Source: Vigna angularis
Taxonomy: Eukaryota; Streptophyta; Magnoliopsida; Fabales; Fabaceae
Direction: 5' to 3'
NCBI RefSeq assembly: GCF_016808095.1
Contig: NC_068975.1
Coordinates: 6,067,501 to 6,131,500 of the forward strand
DNA: 64,000 nt
Made by a program: the position numbers and the translations under genes. A model generated the notes under the pieces. The model saw only the letters and a program-made list of their open reading frames with translations. It ran no database searches and had not been told where the DNA came from. Of the stretch, positions 19,069 through 29,090 are shown one piece after another (position 1 is the first letter of the stretch; each line of letters opens with the position of its first letter).

Positions 19069-21912
19069 ATGAGCAGACAAATGACAATCCCAGTGATCAA
19101 AGAAGAAGACGAAGGAACAAAGGAAGTGGTTCAAGAAAAAGATGAAGAGGTTCAACAAAAAGGGGAAGAAGCGTCTCACCCTCACGCCTTTCATGTCTCT
19201 GGTCCTCGCAATTTGACCAATCTTAACTGGAGAGACCTTATCAGTTCTAGCTGGTGGGTATATCCTTTTCATGTTTTCCTCTAATTATTCTGCATCTGAG
19301 ATAAATTTATCTTTTTGGCATGTGGGGTTCTTGTTTTTTTGGCCTCATTCGGCCAATGGTTGAACCTTAACTTGGCTTCTGGGTGTGGTTGTAGCGCGAA
19401 CGTATGTTTTCTTGATGTCTGATTTGCTTTGAAGCTAATGGTGTGATGGGATTTTAGTTTTTAGCAAGAGCCTGCAAAGTTTAAAAACGGGTTTGTGGTG
19501 AGTTGAATTTTGGGGTATGAGACTGAAGGAAGTATCATGAAATGGAAAATGTTGAAATTTTAGCATAAGGGTTTTGAATTTCAGTCTTTTGGACTGAGAA
19601 TTTTCATCGAATGGCAAACATAGCAAGATGTTTCTTGGAGATCATCTATCTCATTGTTTGATGTGTATATTCTTTTAGTTTCCTTATATTTTGATCATTT
19701 ATTTGCCTTATTGGTCTTTGCTTTATGTATTAATCAGGGCCTAATTTTCTTACTTTGGAAGGCCTCATTTGTTTCGAAGTTGGACTGGTTTGTTTATAAC
19801 ATTCACCCATAGTTGCTTTATTAAGAAGTATTTGGTATAGAATTTTTGGTCTTATCATTCATTCCTTATGTTTAAATCTCCATTTTGATACCCAATTTCT
19901 TAGTTGTTTTCCTTAAGAAGTAATTGGAATAGAATTTTGGGACCCTGATTTAGGGGATTTCTTCTAAATTATTATTAACAATAACATTAGTATGATTGCT
20001 TATTAATATTAGGAATTGTCATCGACAAAGACTTGATTTATCCATTTAGAATTTTTAATTTTAATCTATAACATATTGTTCTTTTATGGGTTAATTTTGC
20101 CACCCTTTACTTTGGGTTAATATTAAAATTTTGAAAATTCTGAAAATTAAAAAAAAAAATCATGTCTAATTTGATTTCTCTAAGATAACTTACATTTTAA
20201 AAGTACATATTTTATTTTTAAAGTTTCCAGATCAAAAATTTCTATCTTTTGTTTTTAAAATGACCCGTTGACTCATTGATCTAACATAGAGCCAGATGGA
20301 ACCTAAAATTCATAACCTGAACATGGATCTGATGCGAGTGTGGTATTGTTATTACTTGGTTCATTGGATTGGACCGATCACATTAGATGGTTTACTTTAA
20401 CATCTATAAATTGTTAGTCATGTCTAATTCAGTTTCAAATATTTGAAAACAATAATCTTTTTCTCATTCATTATTTCTCGTCTATAAAACTCTTCACTGT
20501 ATGGTCTATGCTTGTAACTCTGAGAGTATCATATTTCCCATTAACTCTAGCAAAAGTACCTTATGATCCTGATAGAAAAGCTTTCAAGCTATACTGGGTT
20601 AGAGTACATTGTTGCAATGTATGTGTACTTAGGGCTGGATCAAGGCCTAAGCATGCTTTAGGCATCCAAGAAAAGAAGGCCTAAACAATACTTTTTAGTA
20701 CTGCTTTAGGCCTTCAAGAAGAAAAGGCCTTAAAAAAATTGTTTAGTAATAATTGTTTTAGACTTTCAAGAAAATAAAAATCCTCAAAAAGCTCTTATTC
20801 TTTATACTTTAAGTTTGTTTTAGGCTTCCCAAATCCTTGTACTGACGAGTATTTTGTTTGTTTGCAGGAAGGATGCAAATTACAAAAGAACTGTGATTGC
20901 TTGTTTTATACAGGCAGTTTACCTGGTTGAACTTGACAGACAGGAGAACAGAAGCCCAGAAAATGCTCTAGCTCCAAATTGGTGGATTCCCTTCAAGTAC
21001 AAACTCACTCAAACACTGATTGATGAAAGAGATGGATCCATTTTTGGTGCAATACTTGAATGGGACAGAGCTGCAGCAATGGCTGACTTAGTTCTAATCA
21101 GACCAAGTGGTGCCCCCAAAGCCGTTTTAGCTCTAAGAGGAACATTGCTCAAAAGCCCTACAATGCGCAGAGACATCGAAGATGACCTTAGATTTCTAGC
21201 CTGGGAAAGCCTGAAGGGCTCTGTCAGATTTAAGGTAGCTCTGGAGGTACTAAAATCTGTCTCAGACACATATGGAAGCAGCAATGTTTGCATTGCAGGG
21301 CATTCATTGGGAGCTGGTTTTGCTCTTCAAGTGGGAAAAGCATTGGCAAAGGATGGCATTTATGTGGAGACACATTTGTTCAATCCACCTTCTGTTTCAC
21401 TGGCCATGAGTCTGAGAAACTTTGGGGAAAAGGCTGAGTTGGTTTGGAAGAAACTTAAATCCATGCTTCCTTCTTCAAGTAGTGAAGAAGGTCAAGGTAT
21501 TGGCAATGGTGGAGACAAGACTGTGAGCATAGGATTGAAGAGTTGGATACCACGGTTATCTAGCTTCAAGAATGCTGGTTTTGGGGTGGGAAAATGGGTT
21601 CCTCATTTGTATGTAAACAACAGTGACTATATATGTTGCTCTTACACAGACCCTGAATGCTCAGAGGAGAAGAATGATGGTGACAAGGAGAATGTTTGTC
21701 CGACAAATGGACATGGACAAGTTGCAGCGAAGTTGTTTGTGGTGACTAAGGAAAAGCAGAAGTTTCATGAAGCTCATGCCTTGGAACAGTGGTGGTCTAG
21801 TGATGCACAACTTCAGCAGGCGAATAGCAAACTCATAAGCAGACAGCTTAAATCATTGTATACAACAACTAATGTTTCTTCGCAGGTAATGCAGGGAACA
21901 CCACCCAGATAA
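19069..21912 (+). CDS. Lipase class 3-like alpha/beta hydrolase (At4g10955-like)
   Basis: Two exons: 19069-19253 and 20868-21912. The 1614-bp intron has GTGGGT at the donor and TTTGCAG at the acceptor. The join restores one Trp codon, giving 409 residues. The first 40 residues are acidic and probably disordered; HVSGPRNLT then begins the conserved domain. The nucleophile elbow is GHSLGAGF (Ser in GHSLG, about 21299-21322), preceded by LRGT near the oxyanion region. NPPSVS and a later HLYVNNSDYI stretch fit the plant GDSL-annotated At4g10955 group, which are lipase_3 alpha/beta hydrolases rather than true GDSL enzymes. The C-terminal EAHALEQWWS is also typical. There is no signal peptide. The substrate is unknown; lipid or acyl-ester hydrolysis is inferred. 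The reading frame is intact, so this is probably a real expressed gene. Confidence 0.9.
20630..20835. repeat. Degenerate repeats in the hydrolase intron
   Basis: Three to four diverged copies, about 60-70 bp apart, of TTTAGGCCTTCAAGAAGAAA (near 20659, 20704, 20757 and 20817), at the 3' end of the intron close to the acceptor. Confidence 0.55.
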
Positions 21913-22837
21913 CAATGGTTTGGAAGAAGTGAGTACCTAGGTAACAACAATGTTTGTGAAATAAGTTCTAGGTCTTAATTATACTTTAGGCTTTCTTATA
22001 ATCTTCCTTCAAACAGATTGTACCATTGTCTTTCTTATAATCTTCAGATAGTGATCGAAGAGCTAATTCATGATTCAAAATTATTTGGTTCAATTTCATA
22101 ACTAAATTACATTTTTAATATTATTAAATAGGAGTAAATTTATTTGTGGTACCTTTATTGATCAAACTAGTTACTGGTTTTCATAATCAAAACTACGCGG
22201 TCACCGATTTCAAGAGAATTTTTTTTGTAGAAAAATATAATATGATTTTTGAAAATTATAAATCTTAGGAATTATGTTCTTTTGGTTTGGTTGATGAAAA
22301 CATATCTGGAAATATTTATATAACTTTTTTAAAATAGGGGGATAAATCATTTTATTAAACTTTTTATCTTATCGTAATATTGATTTACTTAATAAGAAAA
22401 ACATTGTATTTTTTTTTCATTAATTTTTTTATGTTACATCTGAAAAGTTTGATTTTCACCCTTTCATGTGAGAAAGTTGTGTGGAAATTTTGAAGAATTT
22501 TTTTTTTCAGGAAACATTGTTTTACGAAAATGTTTCTCTTCTACAAAATATCATTAGATGTTTTTTCTTTATCTCCTAATAAATGTCTTATTTTACTTGT
22601 AGTCCTAAAGTTTATCTACAGTATTTGAAAAGAAAGAAGTATTGGGTGAGTATAGGATAACAGAAATCCACACTGCACATAATTGGGGGGGTATTTCTTT
22701 CCGTATAGCCTTATAAATTTGTGTAATTCAAAAATCTATCAGATTATATATTTTGAAATACAAATTTGTACTCTTTGTATTTTGGAATATACATTTTAGA
22801 ATATAAATTTTTGAATTTATTTTACCATATTTGTTTT
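21913..22837. other. 3' flank of the hydrolase gene, nothing recognised
   Basis: AT-rich. A CTTTCTTATAATCTTC phrase occurs twice (21991 and 22030), probably in the 3' UTR. No coding or transposon signature up to the LTR start at 22838. Confidence 0.5.
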
Positions 22838-25268
22838 TGTAACATCCCAATATCTCACACTGAATAATTCATAATTTATATATTGTAACATTACATTTAC
22901 GGTAACATCCCGTAATCTCACACTTAAAAATTCACAGTTGATATATATATTTTAAACTCAGATTTCAACTATAAACTCTTAAATATAACTTGAATTCTTC
23001 TAACTTATTCTTCGATCTCTTTCTTCATTGGTATTGTTTCAGACGACATTCCTTCATCTGCTCCCGTATAACGAATTATACGATCATCGCACATACCCAA
23101 ACACAAAAACACAAACAAGTAGGGGTGAGCTAACAATTCAATACAATAACCATACCTCGATACCAAACCATACTATGCTCACTTTACCAAATCAAATTAC
23201 ATAAACAAATATGAGTTACACACCAAACCACATTGCATACATCAATATATATCAAACACCAAATCAGAATGCATACACCAATATGCATCAACAATAGATC
23301 AGAATGCATACACCAATATGCATCAAACACCAAATCAGAATGCATACACCAATATGCATCAACAACATATCAGAATGCATACACCAATATGCATCAAACA
23401 CCAAATCAGAATGCATACACCAATATGCATCACGTCCATCCATCCCAAAAGTCATACAAATTGACTATATCACATACATTCACATACTTTCCACATAAAT
23501 CACATCATTATAATTCACAATCATGTTCAGATGCATAAATTCAAATCTAATAAAATCCAATTATTTCAGAAATCATACAAACTGAATATATTCCAACAAG
23601 ATATATTACACAATAATTTAACAGTACATAATCTGTTCAATAGGATTTAAGTTAAAAACTTGTCGAGTAGACTTCTAGGAAAGAGAGGTGCGTCACAATG
23701 GACAACTTAAGTACCAAATCTTTCCTTAGCCAAAGAGTTCATCAACTAGTTTTTAACAAATTTCTTATTTACAGATTTAAACAACAGCATATAATATTAA
23801 CACCGAAATCTAATATAGATATAAAAAAATAGAAATTAAGCAATATTGAGATCCCTGAGAAGATACGAAATTAATATCTATAAATCTGTAACTCCGATTT
23901 CAAATCTGAATCGTCACAATAATTCACTATTTGTTATAAACTACATATTAAAATTTCAGGTTGATCCAACGGTTAACTAGATAGATATTGAGGTTTTACC
24001 GAGGTAACTCAGGTGCAGAATTTTAAGTAGTTTTTGGTTATACTCAAAATGCGGAACTAATTTCCCTAAGCACAGACATTTAATTACAAATCTGAACGGT
24101 CAAAATGACTTAATATGTCTTATGAATTACATACTAAAGTTTGGGCTCAATCTAACGGTAAATGAAATATATATGAAATTTTTACCATGATAACTTAAGA
24201 ACAGAAATATAGTGTTCATCAGATTTTTCAAAACTTAAAAATTATTTTCTCCAAACATAAGCTTTCAATTAAAAATCCGATCGGTCAAAGTGTATTAATA
24301 TATCTTAGAAATCATGTATAAAATTTCAAGTTGATCTAACGGTCAAATAAGTCATAATATATATTTTACCGAGATGACTCAGTAACAGATCTACAGGGGT
24401 AATTAATTTACTCAAACATGCAGGATTTATTTCTCTAAGTACAAACTTCTAATTATAAATCCAAACGGTCAAAGTGAAGAAATAGGTCTTAGGATTCATA
24501 TATTAAAATTTAGTTAAATCCAACGGTCAAAATAATTAAAAGAAAAGTTTTACCATACTAACTCGAAAATAAGAAAATTATAATCATGAAAACTAAATTT
24601 ATATAAGTGAATAGATAACTACCATTACCAAAATTTTAACATACTCATAACTCATATTCATTATCATCACATGGATAAAAATCATATACAAGAAGGATCA
24701 GCTCTCCTACCTCTATTCCAGACTTAATCTCCTGCTCCGAATTTGTTTCCCTGAAACCCTTCAGAACCTCTACTCTTCTTGCAACTAAAAATTTCTCCCT
24801 AACTCTTTCTTTTCTATTTCTCAAGCTCTCACTTGATTCCTCTTTTCTTAGTGCCAAATACCCTTCCCTCCTATGGCTATTTATAGGTAAAAAAATTTTA
24901 CTATTCATTAATATTTTAATATTATTTATTATTTTAATATTATTTAAAAAATAATATTTTAATCATTTACTTATTAAATCTGATCCTAATTTCTTCCCTA
25001 CTAAGAAATCCTAATTTCTTCCATGCTAAGGAATCCTAATGCTAAGAATTTATTTTTTACTATTCACTTTTTACTATTTACTATTCACTTTTTAATATTC
25101 AATTTAAAAAAAATTACTAAATAAGGTACCAAAAATTTGAACCTCTCCTTCTAAAATTACTATAATTTTATATCCAAAATTTACATTTTTCTATCCATTA
25201 AAATTATTATTACTAATAAAATACTAAAATTTACTACTGTAAATATTTTCTTTTTCATGGGTCTTACA
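22838..25268 (-). repeat. Left LTR (3' LTR of the minus-strand element)
   Basis: 2431 bp. Contains five tandem 36-37-bp units (ATCAGAATGCATACACCAAT core) at 23261-23433, which create 64-101-codon artefact reading frames, and several spaced near-repeats of the CAACGGTCAAA type between 23950 and 24530. Followed on its right by the polypurine tract. Confidence 0.9.
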
Positions 25269-25283
25269 TTCTCCCCAACAACA
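25269..25283 (-). promoter_or_regulatory. Polypurine tract of the element
   Basis: Plus-strand TTCTCCCCAACAACA; the minus strand is a G/A-rich tract immediately before the LTR start TGTAAGACCC. The adjoining CGTCCTCGAAAATT (the minus strand reads AATTTTCGAGGACG) is the sequence usually found at the end of chromovirus polyproteins, so a trace of the parent element's 3' end remains. Confidence 0.8.
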
Positions 25284-26060
25284 AAAATTTTCGTCCTCGA
25301 AAATTCAACATAAAAATAAGGTTATGATTATTTCACCTTATTTCCTTGTAAATTCATTTACTCTTCTTTCCCAAACTACTTTGACTAAGTTGATGATCTT
25401 TCCTCTAAGTCATTATGTTCGATGGTTTTCTATACTTATGGGTTGCCCTTTTAATGAGACATCTTCTTTGTTTGTAGTCGCATCTACTTCTAAAATGTGA
25501 GAAAGATCTAACACACTATTTCTTAGTTAAGTATCATTAAAACTAAATGAATGTTGACTAATGTGCTTAAGAGAAATTTCCTCGTGCGAAGAGCTTCTCC
25601 CATGGTTGAACTTACTAACAAGAAGATATTACTCTAACGGTTTTCTCCTAAAATCAACATACGACTTCTACCTACTGAGATTCCTAAGTCATAATTGACT
25701 TAATAATAGACCCAAAATCTCCTCCTTTTACAAAAACTTTTTAATTTAAAATCTCATCACCTAAATACAAAACAAAAATAATCAACCATTAACTTCCATA
25801 CCAGATTTATGTAACCTAACCACTTATGCCAAATCATCACTTATAGCTCAAAACTTTCAATTTACCAACTTCCAACTTTGTACTCTAACCTATAATTTCA
25901 ATATAAATTTAGTATATTGAAACTTTGTACTCTAACCTATAATTCCAACTTTGTACTCTAACCTATAATAATTTTTTTTTTTGAAAGAAGGATGACCGGT
26001 ACTGTGACAACAGTTTCGGTGGCAATGATCGGAACTGTAGCTACAGTGGGAAAATTTTGG
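25284..26060. other. Element interior upstream of the homeobox gene
   Basis: AT-rich, no coding. AACTTTGTACTCTAACCTAT is repeated three times between 25874 and 25967. 25985-26060 may be promoter sequence of the homeobox gene. Confidence 0.45.
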
Positions 26061-26061
26061 C

Positions 26062-26244
26062 TATAAAAGGGCCAGTCCTCCGCGTCGAGCGACATTTCTG
26101 ACTGCCCACTCTCTCTCTCTGTCCCTCTCTTTCTCACTCATTTCTCTCCTCTGAGCGTCTGGAATTTGCGCGGAGCCTCTGCCTCAGTGTGCCTTCGGAG
26201 CGTCTGAGATATGCGTCGAGCTTCTATAAGCCCTACTACTTCGG
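26062..26244 (+). promoter_or_regulatory. TATA box and first leader exon of the WOX-like gene
   Basis: CTATAAAAGG at 26061-26070 is a strong TATA box, followed by a CT-rich start region. A GT donor (GGGTAAGTCC, intron from 26245) pairs plausibly with the poly-T and TTTAG acceptor at 26772, giving a leader intron of about 528 bp. An upstream ATG at 26211 opens a short reading frame that, after splicing, would stop just before the main ATG at 26802, so translation may be restrained. The leader also repeats a GAGCGTCTG motif (26153 and 26199). Inferred gene structure; no transcript evidence. Confidence 0.55.
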
Positions 26245-26801
26245 GTAAGTCCTCAGAACCTTGGATCTCCCTTTCCTTCTTTCTTTCCTTTTTTTTTTTC
26301 CTTACTCCCCTTTAAGTTTCTCATTCCTTCTTTCCTTTCTTTCCTCCCTTTGCCGCTTTATTTGCTTTTCTGTATTCTTCTCCTTTTAAATTTTCTCATT
26401 TTTCTAAACTTAAAACACTTAAAACACAACTGTCGTAAAACTTAAGGGGTATATAGGCTGGAAACTAGACGTTAATCTCCCTTCAATTGAAGGTATGGTA
26501 GAGACAATCGGGTAGAACAACGCCACGTACCCCACTTAAAACTAAATAAACACATAAACTTAATTTACATGAACAACATGGACAAGGACAACTGGACATA
26601 GATCCGTTTAGGACCCTTTTGCAAGGACCGTGAAACAGATCTGAGACTAGACACTGAAACATCAAAGACTGACTGGACAAAATAAACCTAAAAGGAAACA
26701 AAAACAAATATAGAAACACTGAACTAAGAATCTAATATTTTTTTTTATTATTATTATTATTTTTTTTTTTAGAATATTTCGAGAGGAAGGAGGAGTAAAA
26801 A

Positions 26802-27329
26802 ATGGAAATAGAGAGATCCACCTGTCAGCGGTGGCGTCCTACTGATGATCAGATTAAGATGATGACCAACATATACAATTATGGAGTCACACACCCAAGC
26901 AGATCCCAAGTCTTCGAGATCGCGTCTCGACTAAGGACTTTCGGAGAAGCCAGCGAATATAACGTGCAATGCTGGTTCAACAACTATGGCAATCGGGTCA
27001 GGTGCATGCAAGCGGAGATAGACCCTACTGGCACTATATTTTCTTTGCTGCCGCGATACATGTATGGTAAGAATTCTGATCATATCTCTATTTTTATTGA
27101 ATTTTTCTCTTCCTCTTCTATTATTAACATACAAATTTTGTTGAAAGAATATGACTGGGTAGTTATGAGGACACCGAAGCTGCTGAATCTGTTCCCCATT
27201 CCGATCATCATCGACGACGAAAGAGATGAACGACAAATCCCTCCACCTATGCCTCCTGCATTCCGTACCAGAGCTCCCTCGACGGAGCTTACCTTAAGAT
27301 CGCCACCAAGTAACCACTTTCCATTTTAA
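26802..27329 (+). CDS. Divergent WUSCHEL-related homeobox (WOX-like) protein
   Basis: The homeodomain lies at residues 10-70: RWRPTDDQIKMM (helix 1), SRSQVFEIASRLRTFGE (helix 2) and NVQCWFNNYGNRVRCMQ (helix 3). Trp48, Phe49, Asn51 and Arg55 of helix 3 are kept, but the usual WOX YWFQNHKAR is changed at Gln50 and Lys53, so DNA contacts may differ. The tail has a WUS-box-like TPKLLNLFPIP and an EAR-like TELTLRS. The frame is open throughout (175 aa). A GTAAGA donor at 27067 and acceptors at 27147 or 27162 define an optional in-frame intron of 81 or 96 bp. It lies inside an LTR element, antisense to it. WOX proteins are nuclear transcription factors of stem-cell and organ-initiation control; any such role here is inference. 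Confidence 0.65.
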   Translation: MEIERSTCQRWRPTDDQIKMMTNIYNYGVTHPSRSQVFEIASRLRTFGEASEYNVQCWFNNYGNRVRCMQAEIDPTGTIFSLLPRYMYGKNSDHISIFIEFFSSSSIINIQILLKEYDWVVMRTPKLLNLFPIPIIIDDERDERQIPPPMPPAFRTRAPSTELTLRSPPSNHFPF

Positions 27330-27408
27330 AGTTTTATATTTTTAGCTTTTTATTTATTTATTTATCTCTAACTACTATTATTTTTGCACCACCGGAGATC
27401 CTTCATAG

Positions 27409-27555
27409 GTAATTCCACATGCTCCAAGGCTCCTAGATCTCTTTCCCATCCCCGCTATACATAAAGAAGAAGAGAAAGTTACTCAACCCATGCCGTTTCG
27501 CATCAAAGCCCCTTCCACAGAGCTTTCTTTGAGATTGTCGTTCGCCGATCAATAG
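27409..27555 (+). pseudogene. Duplicated WUS-box/EAR tail module
   Basis: After a CTTCATAG acceptor, 49 codons repeat the tail of the WOX-like gene: APRLLDLFPIP against TPKLLNLFPIP, then a charged spacer, then APSTELSLRLSF against APSTELTLRSPP. The EAR motif is better preserved here (LSLRL) than in the upstream copy. The apparent donor at the end of the upstream tail (27310, GTAACC) leaves phase 1, whereas this module needs phase 0, so it cannot be joined in frame to either upstream exon as I read them. It is a decayed duplicate, an alternative exon with a splice I cannot see, or the original tail now bypassed. Confidence 0.55.
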
Positions 27556-29070
27556 TTTCCTTAAGGAGACTATTTTTATTTATTTATTATATTTTTATGG
27601 ACTGTCCTCTTAACGGTCACTTGTGGCCGACACTTGAACATTTTATTTTTATTTATGTACTGTGATCTTTATCTACTTTGTTTTATATTCTAGTTAATGA
27701 TTTTTTTTTACTCTGCTCATATTGGTGTTTCTTCAGCAATAATTCTCTATATGTTCAATCTTCCTCCCTCGGTCTATACTAAGGTAAATTTGGATACTGG
27801 AAGAGTTGTATTAATTTTGGGTATTTACAAGACTTAAGACAGAAGTGAAATTCTCAAAGGCTTAGGAGAAAAATCTATTATTGTAATTTTATTTTATTTA
27901 TGGATATATATATATATTTTTTCTCATAATGAAATTAATATTATCTTATGTTTTTCCTTGATTCATTTAGTCTAAACATCTTCTTATTATCTTTATATGT
28001 GTCTTAGCCGATTTAATTTGCAATGGTAGTTATTACTTAATTCACTTAACTGGTATCTACACTTAAAATTTTAAGACCTATTCGAATATAATTTAGTACA
28101 CTATCCAGAATTACTTTAGCTTTATAACTCGTAATCCTATACCCTAAAATTATAAATTACACAAGTAAATGACAAATAATAGTTGAGAATGCATCAAACA
28201 TGTTTATAAATTTGAAGTTCACTCAAAACAACCACGAATCGCTATACCATAAAATAATAACAAGCAGTATATGTTCATCATATGAATTATGAAATCATGA
28301 GCAGTCGTATACTAGACATAATATATGTAAATTTCACATAAACTAATAATCAAAGATAATATCATGTGAAAACCAGTAGCAAAAGATTGACTTCATTTAC
28401 TTAATTAATTTATAATTCATAAATAGTTAAACATATACGCATCGTAATTCCCTAGTAATTAATTTCAATTTTCTCATTCGGTACACATACTAAAAACTAG
28501 ATGAGTTCACTCCCCAAACCCTTGCCAAGCTAAGTATATTACATGTTTCACGGTTGGGTTGGGTGTGGGTTATTTCTCTGTTCACACAGAGAATTATTGT
28601 TATTACGTTTTATAATGAGTTCGTAGGATAATTTCACTCCTCACACCACTGATATACAGAACATGGTTGATTCCTTTAACCTTGTTACACTAATGCTTTC
28701 CCAAAGCTCTTTTTATTCTAGCCTTTGAACTCAACTCTTCTTGTGCAACGTAAGATATCTCACCTCTTCATTTTGTTCTCGAAAACTTCTTAAAACATTA
28801 CTTCTAAACATTAACATCTTCACTCATCCTTTGAAACCTAAACTCTGGTATTATATCTCCCTATTTTCGAAGGCTTTAACTAATTGTAATATCTTTCCTC
28901 AAACCCTCAGAATTAAGAAAGAAAAATCATCTATGGTAAAAGTCATGGTAGTTAGACACAATACTTTACTATCTAGATTTGGAGGAAATGGTAAATTATA
29001 CCATTTAGACTCAATTCTTCACAGAGAAGACACGGAAGACCCACAACACAGAGGTCATCCTAAGGACGAA
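27556..29070. other. Element interior downstream of the homeobox gene
   Basis: AT-rich, with a short TA run near 27906. The last 150 bp (AGACACGGAAGACCCACAAC and CACAGAGGTCATCC) look like a retroelement leader read backwards. The 128-codon reading frame at 28741-29127 overlaps this leader, the primer site and the LTR start, and is not a gene. Confidence 0.5.
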
Positions 29071-29086
29071 CCTGGCTCTGATACCA
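29071..29086 (-). promoter_or_regulatory. Primer binding site, initiator tRNA-Met type
   Basis: Plus-strand CCTGGCTCTGATACCA; the minus strand is TGGTATCAGAGCCAGG, four bases inside the right LTR. This fixes the element on the minus strand. Confidence 0.9.
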
Positions 29087-29090
29087 TTAA

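Noticed and set aside
23233..23538. Repeated Asn/His/Tyr-rich frames, and a possible CRISPR-like array, in the left LTR (and at 29464-29791)
   Set aside because: They are the 36-37-bp tandem repeat read as protein. Units abut without unique spacers and this is plant DNA, so not a CRISPR array.
27409..27555. Treating the second WUS-box/EAR module as a normal third exon of the WOX-like gene
   Set aside because: The visible donor and acceptor leave incompatible phases; listed as a separate decayed or alternative module.
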